Assembly (NCBI GenBank): GCA_965218875.1
Contig: OZ244707.1
Span: 1,054,001 to 1,118,000 of the forward strand
Direction: 5' to 3'
Length of the DNA: 64,000 nt
Origin: CBDCMJ01 sp965218875
Lineage (GTDB): Bacteria; Chloroflexota; Dehalococcoidia; Lucifugimonadales; UBA3495
Within the stretch, counting starts at the first letter, position 1; the number at the start of each line of letters is the position of its first letter. A program made the translations under genes and the position numbers. Of this stretch, positions 24,705-33,267 are shown one piece after another. A model generated the notes under the pieces. It saw only the letters and a program-made list of their open reading frames with translations. It was not told where the DNA came from and did not search any database.

Positions 24705-25697
24705 ATGCCCCTCGATCCGCAAGCAAAGAGCGTCATGGACCAGTTGGAAGCCTTGGGTTTGCCGCCCAACCATACGGTCACGCCCCAGCAAGCAAGAGCC
24801 AATTTCTTGTCCCGGCCCATAGCCCCGGGTCCGGAGGTGGCCAAGGTGGAGGACCGCACCATCCCCGGCAACCCAATCCCGATGCCGCCCGGAGCATACA
24901 TTCCAGGCGGCGCCGCCCGGGCCCAGGTCCCGGTGCGGGTCTACACCCCCGAGGGCAGTGGCCCCTTCCCGGTGCTCGCTTGGTTTCACGGAGGGGGATG
25001 GGTAGTCGGCAACTTGGACAGCGCCGACGGCACCGCCCGGCACCTGTGCGCGGGCGGGGAGTGCGTGGTGGTGTCCGTGGACTACCGTTTGGCGCCTGAG
25101 TACAAATTCCCGATCCCCTTCGATGACTGCATGGCCGCCACCAATTGGATTGCCCAGAACGCCGCCGGGTTGAACGCCGATGCGGACCGGATCGCCGTCG
25201 GCGGGGACAGCGCCGGGGCCAACCTTGCCGCCGCCGTGGCCCTTAAGGCCAGGGACCAAGGGGGGCCTGCGCTGGCCCTGCAGTTGCTGGTGTACCCGGT
25301 CACGGCCAGGGACTTTGGCACTGCCTCTTACTCGCAAAACGCCGACGGCTACCTGCTCACCATGGACGCGATGAAATGGTATTGGGACCACTACCTGAGC
25401 AGCGACCGGGACGCGTCCAACCCCTACGCCGCGCCAATGGCAGCCGAGGACCTGAGCGGCCTGGCCCCCGCCCTGGTTATCACCGCCGAATTCGATCCCC
25501 TGCGCGACGAGGGAGAAGCCTACGCCCAGCGCCTGCGCGAGGCAGGCGTGGCCGTCACTTCCACGCGATACGACGGCATGATCCACGGGTTCTTCGGCAT
25601 GTCGGCAGTGGTGGACAAGGCTAAGCAGGCCGTCGCCGAGGCCTCGTTGGCCCTGCGGGCGGCCTTCGCCGCGAAGAAGCAGGCGGCCACCCGCTGA
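24705..25697 (+). CDS. Alpha/beta hydrolase, HSL-type esterase/lipase
   Basis: A 330-residue protein; ATG 24705 follows GAAGGAGGAAG. Motifs of the hormone-sensitive-lipase family are clear: oxyanion hole HGGGWVVGNLDSADGTARHL (about residues 95-115), VVSVDYRLAPEYKFP, nucleophile GGDSAGANLAAAVAL (near residue 165), then EFDPLRDEGEAYAQRLREAGV with the acid and YDGMIHGFFGM with the catalytic His. It would hydrolyse short-chain esters in the cytoplasm; there is no signal peptide. It is followed after 127 bases by an LLM oxidoreductase on the same strand, which may point to a shared catabolic role. Confidence 0.92.
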   Translation: MPLDPQAKSVMDQLEALGLPPNHTVTPQQARANFLSRPIAPGPEVAKVEDRTIPGNPIPMPPGAYIPGGAARAQVPVRVYTPEGSGPFPVLAWFHGGGWVVGNLDSADGTARHLCAGGECVVVSVDYRLAPEYKFPIPFDDCMAATNWIAQNAAGLNADADRIAVGGDSAGANLAAAVALKARDQGGPALALQLLVYPVTARDFGTASYSQNADGYLLTMDAMKWYWDHYLSSDRDASNPYAAPMAAEDLSGLAPALVITAEFDPLRDEGEAYAQRLREAGVAVTSTRYDGMIHGFFGMSAVVDKAKQAVAEASLALRAAFAAKKQAATR

Positions 25698-25824
25698 CGG
25701 AGGGGTACGCGGAGTCTTCACCTCCCCACCGCCGTAGCTCCGAGCCAAGATCGATGATGGAGACCCGGAGGGGTTCCGGGCGGGTCAAGCTCCCGGACCC
25801 GCCCGCCCAAGAGGAGGCAAAGCG

Positions 25825-26856
25825 GTGATATTCGACCTCCGGGTACCGCCCTGCGGGCCGGTAACGGAAGTGGGGGCCTTTGCCCGCCGTTGCGAGGAGG
25901 CCGGCTTCGACGGCATCGGCCTGCTGGACTCCCAGTTGCTGGAGAGGGACGTGTTCGTGAGCATGGCGCAGGCGGTGCAGGCAACTTCCACCCTGCGGGT
26001 CGCCTCCGCCGTGATCAACCCGGTAACCCGCCACGTGTCCGTCCTGGCCTCCGCCGCCAAGACGGTGGCCGAGCTGGCCCCGGGACGGGTCGAGTTCTGG
26101 CTGGGAAGGGGATATAGCTCGGTCCAGACCATCGACGTTCGTCCGGCGTCGGTGGACCAACTAAGGCAGTCCGTCCTTACCCTCAAGCGCCTTCTGGCCG
26201 GGGAACTCGTGCCGTTCAACCGCGCCTCCAGCCGCCTGCGCCACGGTGGCGGCGAGCCCCCGCCCATCTACGTCTCCGCCACCGGTCCCAAGGCCATCGA
26301 GGTGGCCGGAGAGGTGGCCGACGGGGCCCTGCTGATGATCGGCCTTCATCCCCAGGCCGTCGAGTTGGCGCGTCGCCATCTGGCCATTGGGGCGCAGCGG
26401 GCCGGACGGGACCCCGCCGAGGTCGAGCTCATCCTGACCGCCACCACCATCATTCAGGACGACCAGCAGGAGGCCAGGGAGATTGCCCGGCCGCTGTGTG
26501 TGCAGCGTCTGATGGAGGACTACCAGGCCAGGTGGCTCCGGGCTTCCGGCGTGGAGCCGGGCGACCTGAACATACCCCGCGAGCTGTGGCAGCTCTACCC
26601 GGACGTGCCCCATGCCGAGGACTGGGAGCGGGCCAAGAAGCTGTGCGCTTTCCTGCCCGAGGAGGTGCTGGCCCAGATCTGCGACACCATCGGGCTCATC
26701 GGCACTCCGCAGCACTGCGCCCGGCGCATCGCGGAGGCCGAGAAGGCCGGCGTCGACCACCTGTACCTCATGACCGGGGAGACCTACGATTTCCCCCGCC
26801 GGGAGCTCAGCGCCTTTCAAAACGAGATATTTCCCGCCTTGGCCGCTCGGGCCTAG
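25825..26856 (+). CDS. LLM-class flavin/F420-dependent oxidoreductase
   Basis: A 343-residue luciferase-like TIM barrel. The start is GTG 25825 (V/M-IFDLRVPPCGPV) with GAGGAGG nine bases before. Key stretches: FARRCEEAGFDGIGLLDSQLLERDVFVSMAQAVQATSTLRVASAVINPVTRHVSVLA, GRVEFWLGRGYSSVQTID, PPIYVSATGPKAIEVAGEVADGALLMIGL and GLIGTPQHCARRIAEAEKAGVDHLYLM. These fit the F420/FMN-dependent branch (5,10-methylene-H4MPT reductase-like). Which flavin and which substrate it uses cannot be told from sequence. It is the fourth flavin-related gene in 16 kb. Confidence 0.87.
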   Translation: MIFDLRVPPCGPVTEVGAFARRCEEAGFDGIGLLDSQLLERDVFVSMAQAVQATSTLRVASAVINPVTRHVSVLASAAKTVAELAPGRVEFWLGRGYSSVQTIDVRPASVDQLRQSVLTLKRLLAGELVPFNRASSRLRHGGGEPPPIYVSATGPKAIEVAGEVADGALLMIGLHPQAVELARRHLAIGAQRAGRDPAEVELILTATTIIQDDQQEAREIARPLCVQRLMEDYQARWLRASGVEPGDLNIPRELWQLYPDVPHAEDWERAKKLCAFLPEEVLAQICDTIGLIGTPQHCARRIAEAEKAGVDHLYLMTGETYDFPRRELSAFQNEIFPALAARA

Positions 26857-26922
26857 CCGGGGGCAGCCTCCGCCTTCCCGGCAATAATCAAGTGACCCCG
26901 GGGACCGCCCATGGTTTTCAGT

Positions 26923-27028
26923 TGTACGACGAAACCGGCTCTTGTAGGTGCTTCCAAGACTGAGACCGTGACGCATCGTCGGGGCAACCCTCGTGGTTGC
27001 CCACGGACTATCATCGTCGAAAATCTAT
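26923..27028. repeat. Direct repeat with hairpin, copy A
   Basis: Begins TGTACGACGAAACCGGCTCT, continues with GACTGAGACCGTGACGCAT and then a hairpin GGGCAACC (26982-26989)/GGTTGCCC (26995-27002) with a five-base loop, ending at ATCGTCGAAAATC. Copy B at 27434-27567 shares the same blocks in the same order. It is intergenic; no reading frame is conserved between the copies. Confidence 0.6.
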
Positions 27029-27105
27029 AGGCCATGCGCCCCCACTCCTGCACGTTACCCCCCTGCACGTCACCCCCCTACACGTCATCCCGCCCCCACC
27101 CGCTC

Positions 27106-27284
27106 GTCATTCTGGGCTTGCCGAAGAATCTAAGGCCCCCATGCGCCATCCCCGTCGGCACTGGAAAGAACGCGCCGCCGCCCGGCCCCCCAAGACGCCA
27201 GAGACCGCAAGTCCGGCTGCGAGGCGTGGGCCGCCCTGCGGCAAGCACTTCAGATTCCTCGTCGCTTCGCTCCAGCGGAATGAC
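27106..27284. repeat. GTCATTC inverted-repeat element, copy 2
   Basis: Left end GTCATTCTGGGCTTGCCGAA; right end, inverted, CGCTCCAGCGGAATGAC. About 179 bases. The interior (AAGGCCCCCATGCGCCATC ... CACTGGAAAGAACGCG) is closely similar to copy 3 at 36369-36541, so these two are full-length relatives, unlike copies 1 and 4, which share only the ends. Confidence 0.75.
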
Positions 27285-27433
27285 GTGGGAGGCGCAGGAG
27301 GGATGAATGACGGGGCCGGGTCTTTCAACGGGGGAGAATCTTCTATCTTGGGGAGAATCTTCCTTGAAGTTAAATTTGAGAGTCTCCTACTCCGGGGAGT
27401 TGTGAGTGCGGGAGACCAACAGGGTCTTTCGGG

Positions 27434-27567
27434 TGTACGACGACACCGGCTCTTGTGGCCTCGACGAAACCGGCTGTTGTGGCCGCGTGTGCGACTGAGA
27501 CCGTGACGCATTGTGGGGGCAATTCCTGTGATTGCCCCGTGGATGTAAGTGTCAGCATCGAAAATAA
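27434..27567. repeat. Direct repeat with hairpin, copy B
   Basis: Same order of blocks as copy A, with the ACGACGAAACCGGCTCTTGT unit present twice (a 24-base tandem). The hairpin is GGGGCAAT (27516-27523)/ATTGCCCC (27531-27538). Relative to copy A, one stem pair has changed from C:G to T:A with pairing kept. It ends in ATCGAAAATAATA. Confidence 0.6.
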
Positions 27568-27957
27568 TAAGACCTCCGGGGGACGCTCCCTAGGCCTCCC
27601 GGATTCCTAGGCCCGACCTCACCAGCCGTTCACGGTTGCGGTTTGCTCGGCGCTCGCCTTGACCCCTTGTGGTCGCCTAGACAGGCCCCGCTGCCTTATC
27701 GTGAGGCTATGAATCCCCCAGGCGGGCCCGGGCGTAAAGAGTCAATGGCGGAGAGTGATAAGGGCGGCCAAGTCTGGCGGTCAACGCCGCGGGGCATCGC
27801 CGAAATCTTGGGGAGCAGTCCTCCGTCCAAGTCTGCGAAGGCCCCCCGCCGGGGCGGCCCGGACGCGAGCAGGGCCGCGCCCCCCCGCCGGGATTGCCTC
27901 GAACGCCCTGGACCTATATCGTTAAAGATACCCCAACCTGTTCCTTGGAGGCCGGCT

Positions 27958-28890
27958 GTGTACCGGAGCCTGCCAACGCTGCTGAGGCTAGTCCCTTTCC
28001 GGGGTTCCCTGGCGGAGGTCAATCTCTGGCGGCAGGTGCTCCCTCCCCTACTGGTGGCCGGGGCTGCCTTGGCGGCGGCCATCGTTGGGGCCATGATCGT
28101 GGGCAGCGGGGAGGGCACCGACAAGCTGAACCTGTTCGTGGACAGCACCCTGTCGGGCAACTCCCAGCGGTGGCTGGGGGGGTTGATCAGCGCTTCGGCG
28201 CTGTTCGCCCTGGCGGCCGGGATGGCCTCAGCGGTCAATCCCTGCGGCTTCGCCATGCTCCCCGCCTATCTGGGGATGTACCTGGGGGCCAACCAGGACG
28301 AGAACCGGCAGAGGAACGCGGCCCGGACCCTGGGCCGGGCCTTGGCGATTGGCGGGGCGGTGTCCGCCGGGTTCATTCTCCTGTTTGGGGTAGCCGGCGC
28401 CGTGGTGGGGCTGTCGGCGTCCTTCGTCAGCAACATCCTGCCCTGGCTCGGCCTGGTCATAGGCATTGGCCTGGTCCTGGTGGGGGCTTGGATGGTGGGA
28501 GGCGGCAAGCTATACACCGGGCTGGCCGCCCGGGCGGCCAGCCGCATGGGGAACCCCAACAAGATTGGCGTCAAAGGGTACTTCATGTTCGGGCTGAGCT
28601 ACGGCACCGCCTCCCTGAGCTGCACCCTGCCCATCTTCATATCGGTGGTGGGCATAGGCGTCGCCGGGTTCAGCATCACCACGGTGGTGGGCAACTTCTT
28701 CCTTTACGCCCTGGGCATGGGACTGGTGATCCTGGCCATGACCCTGGGTATGGCCATCTTCAAAGGGGCGATGGTGGCCGTAATGCGCAAGGCGCTGCCC
28801 TACATCCAGGTCGCGGCCGCCGGGTTCATGGTGGTCGCCGGAGCCTACATCGTCTTCTACTGGCTGACCCTGGGCCGGGACCTCCTCTAG
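27958..28890 (+). CDS. CcdA/DsbD-family thiol-disulfide membrane transporter
   Basis: I choose GTG 27958, preceded by TTGGAGG, over the ATG at 27643: the extra 105 residues are Pro/Arg-rich with no membrane or domain signal. The 310-residue product has an N-terminal anchor and about seven membrane segments. The two CcdA Cys motifs are present: ASAVNPCGFAMLPAYLGMYLG and SYGTASLSCTLPIFISVVGIG. Such proteins move reducing power from cytoplasmic thioredoxin to extracytoplasmic thiols, often for cytochrome c maturation. No thioredoxin-like partner or cytochrome c gene is adjacent. Confidence 0.88.
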   Translation: MYRSLPTLLRLVPFRGSLAEVNLWRQVLPPLLVAGAALAAAIVGAMIVGSGEGTDKLNLFVDSTLSGNSQRWLGGLISASALFALAAGMASAVNPCGFAMLPAYLGMYLGANQDENRQRNAARTLGRALAIGGAVSAGFILLFGVAGAVVGLSASFVSNILPWLGLVIGIGLVLVGAWMVGGGKLYTGLAARAASRMGNPNKIGVKGYFMFGLSYGTASLSCTLPIFISVVGIGVAGFSITTVVGNFFLYALGMGLVILAMTLGMAIFKGAMVAVMRKALPYIQVAAAGFMVVAGAYIVFYWLTLGRDLL

Positions 28891-29044
28891 ACTCCTCTGC
28901 TAGGTTTCCAAGGCTCCAACGCTTCATCCACCCCCCAGCCCATCCCCGGTGCCCAGTCCGGTCTCTCTTTCCCTTGCTACCCCGCAACGTCGCCAGTAGA
29001 ATTAGCCGAAGAATTAGCCAAACCAACCTGTGGGGGACCGGACT

Positions 29045-29464
29045 ATGTACGATAAGGCAATGCTCGGCCAGGACCAGGTGCAGCGGGCCATGTCTACCAT
29101 GATGGCTAAAGCCAACGAGGAGCCGGACCGGCCCCTGGCCATCGCCATAGTGGACGACGCGGGCGACCTGCTCAGTTACAGCCGAATGGACCGGTGCCGG
29201 AAGAATCCCCAGCGGATGGCCCTCCGCAAAGCCTACACCTGCGCCATCTCGGGCCGCGACTCCAACGATTACGCCGCGTGGTTGAAGGAGCAGGGCCGCT
29301 CCGTGGCCGAGATGGGAGACCCCATGCTGGCCGCGGTCCAGGGCGGCGTCGTGGTGCTGCACCCCGGCACCGGCGCCATCCTGGGCGGGATCGGCGTCAG
29401 CGGGCTGGCCGCCCAGGAAGACGAGGACATAGCCAAGATGGGTCGGCAAGCCCTGGGGCTGTAG
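29045..29464 (+). CDS. GlcG/HbpS-family protein
   Basis: A 139-residue protein. ATG 29045 (MYDKAMLGQDQVQRAMSTMMAKANEE) is used because GGGGGACC lies just before it; an in-frame start at 29030 is the alternative. Family blocks: LAIAIVDDAGDLLSYSRMD, ALRKAYTCAISGRDSNDYAAWLKE, GGVVVLHPGTGAILGGIGVSGL and EDEDIAKMG. The GlcG/HbpS fold includes a haem-binding sensor component and a glycolate-locus protein of unknown role; no catalytic residue is defined. It is followed after 82 bases by a polysaccharide deacetylase-type gene on the same strand. Confidence 0.85.
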   Translation: MYDKAMLGQDQVQRAMSTMMAKANEEPDRPLAIAIVDDAGDLLSYSRMDRCRKNPQRMALRKAYTCAISGRDSNDYAAWLKEQGRSVAEMGDPMLAAVQGGVVVLHPGTGAILGGIGVSGLAAQEDEDIAKMGRQALGL

Positions 29465-29546
29465 CGGTACCCCGGCCGCCCCGCCCCGAGTTTCAACGCC
29501 GGCCTCTAAGCGCGTATTCGCGCCCCGTAGGCCGGAAGGAGACGCC

Positions 29547-30434
29547 ATGTCCAACCCCCGCGCCGATTATTCGCCCATATTCCGCCGAGAGCCGCTGCGG
29601 CTGCCCGGCGGGGCCAGGGTAGCGGTGTGGCCGGTCATCAACGTGGAAGAATGGGACATCAACGCGACCATGGCCCGCACGGTGTTGCCCAGTCCCCAGG
29701 GGGTCAGCCTCATACCGGACGTCGCCAACTTCGGCTGGTTCGACTACGGCCTGCGGGTGGGATTCTGGCGCTTCAAGCAGGTCCTGGACCGTCACGGCGT
29801 CCGGGCTACGGTCAGCCTCAACGCGTCGGTGTGCCTCAGCTATCCCGAGTTGGTCCGGGAAAGCCTGGACGCGGGCTGGGAGATGCTGGGCCACGGCTTC
29901 ATACAGCGGGTCATCAACAACGAGCCGGACGAGCGGGCTGTGGTCCGAAGGACCATCAGCACCATACAGGAATTCGTCGGCGCGGCTCCCCGGGGTTGGA
30001 TGGGGCCGGGGCTGGCCGAGACCTTCGATACCCCCGACATCCTGGCCGAAGAGGGCATCGAGTACGTGGCGGACTGGTGCAACGACGACCAGCCCTACGA
30101 AATGAAGGTCAAGAGCGGGCGATTGGTGGCTCTTCCCTATACGGTGGAGCTCAACGACATTCCCATCTACCTGATACAGCACCACCGGTCGCCGGAGCTC
30201 TTCGAGCGGGCCCGGGACCAGTTCGACACCCTGTACCGCGAGGGGGCGGACAGCGCCCGCATAATGTGCATTTCCACCCATCCCTACATCACGGGGACGC
30301 CCCACCGCATCAAGTACTACGACATGATCTTCGAGTACGTGCGCCGCTTCGAAGGGGTCGTGTTCATGACCGGCAGCGAGATCCTGGACTGGTACAACTC
30401 GGCCACCGCGGAGCGCCGGTCACCCGCCAGCTAG
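29547..30434 (+). CDS. Polysaccharide deacetylase-family protein (PuuE-like)
   Basis: A 295-residue protein from ATG 29547 with GGAAGGAGA before it. It follows the NodB fold: RVAVWPVINVEEWDINATM near the start, GFWRFKQVLDRHGVRATVSLNASVCLSYPELVRESLDAGWEMLGHGFIQ (motif 2 H/xGH region), then GWMGPGLAETFDTPDILAEEGIEYVADWCNDDQPY. The first metal motif differs from classical NodB (EEWD in place of TFDD), as in the PuuE allantoinase-like and related amidase groups. It has no signal peptide. The reaction is probably amide hydrolysis of a small molecule; the exact substrate is not known. Confidence 0.85.
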   Translation: MSNPRADYSPIFRREPLRLPGGARVAVWPVINVEEWDINATMARTVLPSPQGVSLIPDVANFGWFDYGLRVGFWRFKQVLDRHGVRATVSLNASVCLSYPELVRESLDAGWEMLGHGFIQRVINNEPDERAVVRRTISTIQEFVGAAPRGWMGPGLAETFDTPDILAEEGIEYVADWCNDDQPYEMKVKSGRLVALPYTVELNDIPIYLIQHHRSPELFERARDQFDTLYREGADSARIMCISTHPYITGTPHRIKYYDMIFEYVRRFEGVVFMTGSEILDWYNSATAERRSPAS

Positions 30435-30517
30435 GCCAGCCCCTATAGCCCTTCCGGCTTGCGGCCACGCGGAAGCCTCAGCCGACCTCCGCCGTTTTCC
30501 CGGGGTTGCGCACTCCC

Positions 30518-31630
30518 TCAAGCCGCGGCGGACAGGCCCGTAGCCTTCAGCCGCTCCCGCGCCTCGCCGGGGACCTCCCGAAGGCGCTGCCGGAACCCGG
30601 TGTTCTCCCGTTGGGGCGCCTCGAGCGCCGCCTGGGTGAGGAGTTGGATGCCGCCCAGGAAGTCGTCCGCGTGGATGTACTCGGCTTCCACGCCGCCGTC
30701 GGGGGCGCCGTTGTGGTAATTGCCCAGGGGAAAGGCAATGCCAGAGGCGTTGTAGCCGTAAAGGGCGAAGGCGCTGGCCTCGCACACCCCTCCGCTCATG
30801 AGCTGCCGCTGGCACCGGAAGCCGCCGGGCCCGGCCTGCAGCGTCTCCCTGGCCCGGACTAAAGCCGCCTCGGCGTCCGCGCTGAAGGTGAGGCCCGCGT
30901 CGCCCACCCGGATGACGGGTCCGCCGCCCTGTTCCGCACCGGGAAGGGTCTTGCTGGACTCGATGGACAGCACCAGGGTTTCCGGAGGCAGCGTCCCCGC
31001 CTCGGCCAGCAGCCTGGCGCCGACCAGCCCGACTTCCTCGGCCCGGGTGAACACGCCGTACACGTCCCCTGGCGGCGACAGGCTGGACAGGTCGGACAGC
31101 GCCGTCAGTATGGCGGCGCACCCCGCCAGATCGTCGGCGGCGCGCATACGGACCAGGTCCCCGTCCAGCCGGAAGTCGGGGAGGTCGAAAATGACCGGGC
31201 AGGGGACCTGGATGGGGACCGGCGCGCTCAACCGGACTCGAATCTGCCTGTCGCCGTCCTCGCCGTGCTTGCCGTTGGACACGGCGGACAGGCGCCTTCC
31301 CTCGCCGGCTAGCACCTGCAGGGGCACTCCCGGTTGGAAGCTGGCCGCCGGCACGCCGCCCAGGGCCCTGGCAACCAGCCAGCCGTCTCGGGCTTCCACG
31401 GCCTCGAAACCCGGGTGGTCCATGTGGGCCACCAGCGCCAGGGGACTCGCCGCCGGGTCCCGGCCGGGCACCCTGGCTATGATGTTGCCGTAAACGTCCG
31501 CCCGGTGGTCTATTCCGGACTCGGCGAGGGTGGACCTGACCACTGAGGCCGCGCTGCTTTCCCAGAAGGCGACGGCCGGCTGTGCCGCCAACCGTGATAG
31601 AACGTCCAGCGCCGCTGACTTGTCCGCCAT
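30518..31630 (-). CDS. Metallo-aminopeptidase/amidohydrolase, M42/M20-like
   Basis: ATG 31630 (MADKSAALDVLSRLAAQPA) is chosen; the frame is open to 31861 but that extension runs through the repeat cluster. The 370-residue product shows the co-catalytic metal-site order of M28/M42/M20 peptidases: LALVAHMDHPGFEAVE (first His-x-Asp), MRAADDLAGCAAILTAL (bridging Asp), FTRAEEVGLVGARLL (catalytic Glu and metal Glu) and EYIHADDF near the end for the last His. GNIIARVPG precedes the first motif, as in M42. It would remove N-terminal residues from peptides or hydrolyse a related amide. It is convergent with the deacetylase-type gene. Confidence 0.85.
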   Translation of the reverse strand: MADKSAALDVLSRLAAQPAVAFWESSAASVVRSTLAESGIDHRADVYGNIIARVPGRDPAASPLALVAHMDHPGFEAVEARDGWLVARALGGVPAASFQPGVPLQVLAGEGRRLSAVSNGKHGEDGDRQIRVRLSAPVPIQVPCPVIFDLPDFRLDGDLVRMRAADDLAGCAAILTALSDLSSLSPPGDVYGVFTRAEEVGLVGARLLAEAGTLPPETLVLSIESSKTLPGAEQGGGPVIRVGDAGLTFSADAEAALVRARETLQAGPGGFRCQRQLMSGGVCEASAFALYGYNASGIAFPLGNYHNGAPDGGVEAEYIHADDFLGGIQLLTQAALEAPQRENTGFRQRLREVPGEARERLKATGLSAAA

Positions 31631-31693
31631 CCTCAGACTCCGGGGCCGGTTGCCGCGATTATAGCAGCGGCCGGGGCGGCGGGCCACGGAGCG

Positions 31694-32096
31694 AATTGAC
31701 TGGGGTGGCCCCCAGGATTTTGCGCCCCTACTTCCACCTGGATTCTTTCGCCCGGATACGAGAATGGCCATAGCAACAGCGTGCTTCCAAATTGAGTCAG
31801 GATATTCTTGGGGCACACCCCAATGCCGCATCTCCCTTGACAGGCCCGAAAGCCAATACACAAACTGAAATCATGTCGCCGATGCGCCAACAGCCAAAAA
31901 CCCCCTCAATGGTCGGTGATCAGTGACCAGCCATTAGCTGCTGGCTGCAGGCGCCCCCAATAAGACGGGCGGGAGGGCTTCAGGCCCCATGGCCGATTCG
32001 TTCCCTATTCGTTCCAACGAAGAAACGAATCCAGCCCGGGCCCAGTCCCCGCAAAATCTTGGGGCGCACCCAAATTGACTGATAAATATTGTGACC
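31694..32096. repeat. Cluster of degenerate direct and inverted repeats
   Basis: A block at 31694-31750 reappears inverted at 32016-32080: both contain AATCCAG ... GCAAAATC(C/T)TGGGG ... then AATTGAC or its complement. A second pair is direct: CCAAATTGAGTCAGGATATT near 31788 and CCAAATTGACTGATAAATATT near 32070. Arms differ at many positions. No transposase frame is present. It fills most of the gap between the peptidase and the glycosyltransferase and looks like decayed mobile-element remnants. Confidence 0.5.
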
Positions 32097-32234
32097 CAAG
32101 AGGGTATCGTCGCCTATTGGCGCCGGCGCCGCTGGCCGGCCCGGGAGCCGCGGAGTCCAGCCAAGCATGGGTGGCGGAAGCGCGGCTAATCACCGGCTTG
32201 GGCATGGGGTTGGAAAGATGCCGCGGCGGGTGAG

Positions 32235-32993
32235 CTAAGAGTCCGCTCCCGGGCCCGCCGGTGTGCCGCGGGCGAAGCGCCCCAGTCCCAGGCGCCGCTG
32301 CAGCGACAGGCTGAACACCGAAAGGACGCCCCTCACCACCTGTTGAAGACCGGCCTTGCTGCGTCCCCGGGCCCGGCTCCGGAAAACTATGGGAATCTCC
32401 TCCACCCTCATGCCGGCTGCCCGCACCAGCAGCAGCGCCTCCGGCACAAACTCGAAGTGGCGCCCCTTGGCCCGGGCCGTTACGAGGGACGCCGCCCGGC
32501 GGGAGAATACCCGGAAGTTGGTGGTCGACTCGTGGGGCGCTCCCGCGGCCCAGTGGTAGACGAGGTTGGCCAGGCGGCTGGAAAACCGCCGGACCGGCGT
32601 CATTCCCTGGATCCCGCCTCCCGCGACGTAGCGGCTTCCCTGCACGAGGTCGACGCCGGAGGCGGCTATGGCCTCCAGCAGGCGGGGCACGTCCCGAGGA
32701 TCGTGGGACCAGTCAGCGTCCATGGTGACCAGGTAGCGGGCGTCGGTGTCCAGGGCCCGGGCCAACCCCTCGCGCAGGGCGGAACCCAGTCCCAGCTTGT
32801 GCGGGCGCGGGACGGCGGCGACGTTGGGCAGGTCCCGGGCCAGCTCCAGGGCCGCCTCTAGCGTGCCGTCCCGGCTGTTGTCGTCGACGATGAAAATCCG
32901 CAGGTCGACGGGAAGGGCTTCCAGCTCCCGGACCAGGGCTTCCAGGTTTCCGGCCTCGTTGTAGGTGGGCAACACCACTGCCGCCTCGGCCAC
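32235..32993 (-). CDS. Polyprenol-phosphate mannosyltransferase-like GT2 glycosyltransferase
   Basis: A 252-residue soluble GT2 protein; the start is GTG 32991-32993 after GGAGAG. The pattern matches polyprenyl monophosphomannose synthases: VVLPTYNEAGNLEALVREL, LRIFIVDDNSRDGTLEAAL, LGLGSALREGLARAL, VTMDADWSHDPRDVPRLLEAI (DAD metal site), GVDLVQGSRYVAGGGI and FRVFSRRAA ... EFVPEALLLVRAAGMRVEEIPIVFRSRARGRSK. It would make mannosyl- or another sugar-phospho-polyprenol at the inner face of the membrane for later glycosylation. The C-terminal membrane helices found in some relatives are absent. Confidence 0.9.
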   Translation of the reverse strand: MAEAAVVLPTYNEAGNLEALVRELEALPVDLRIFIVDDNSRDGTLEAALELARDLPNVAAVPRPHKLGLGSALREGLARALDTDARYLVTMDADWSHDPRDVPRLLEAIAASGVDLVQGSRYVAGGGIQGMTPVRRFSSRLANLVYHWAAGAPHESTTNFRVFSRRAASLVTARAKGRHFEFVPEALLLVRAAGMRVEEIPIVFRSRARGRSKAGLQQVVRGVLSVFSLSLQRRLGLGRFARGTPAGPGADS

Positions 32994-33166
32994 GGGTCTC
33001 TCCGGGCGCGCTGTTCGCCGCCGTTCGTCTCGGCATTGCGCCGTCGATTTCGCCGGCGCCTATTATAGAGGGCCTACACTGGGAGCTTCGAGCCGCAGGG
33101 AGAGCCGCTGCCCTGGCCGCCGGCTCCAGGGCGGCCTCCGCGGTGACCGCGGGCTGCGGGCAATGC

Positions 33167-33172
33167 TATACT
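33167..33172 (+). promoter_or_regulatory. Extended -10 before the Ldh-family gene
   Basis: TGCTATACT (33164-33172) is a good extended -10, about 95 bases upstream of the GTG start at 33268. No convincing -35 is seen. Confidence 0.35.
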
Positions 33173-33267
33173 CGGTTGCGGACCAATAGCCGGGCCTTGG
33201 GCCGGGTCTGTGGTGACCGGCAGCCGCCCCGGGACGGGGCGCCCAGGCTTAGCGCAGGAGGAATGTC

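Noticed and set aside
26923..27567. Possible CRISPR array around 27 kb
   Set aside because: Only two unequal copies separated by about 500 bases, no regular spacers and no cas genes.
27643..27957. 105-residue N-terminal extension of the CcdA-like protein
   Set aside because: Pro/Arg-rich with no ribosome site at the ATG. GTG 27958 has a strong GGAGG and starts the membrane protein directly.
31631..31890. N-terminal extension of the M42-like peptidase frame and a small antisense frame
   Set aside because: Both run through the degenerate repeat cluster; the peptidase starts cleanly at 31630.
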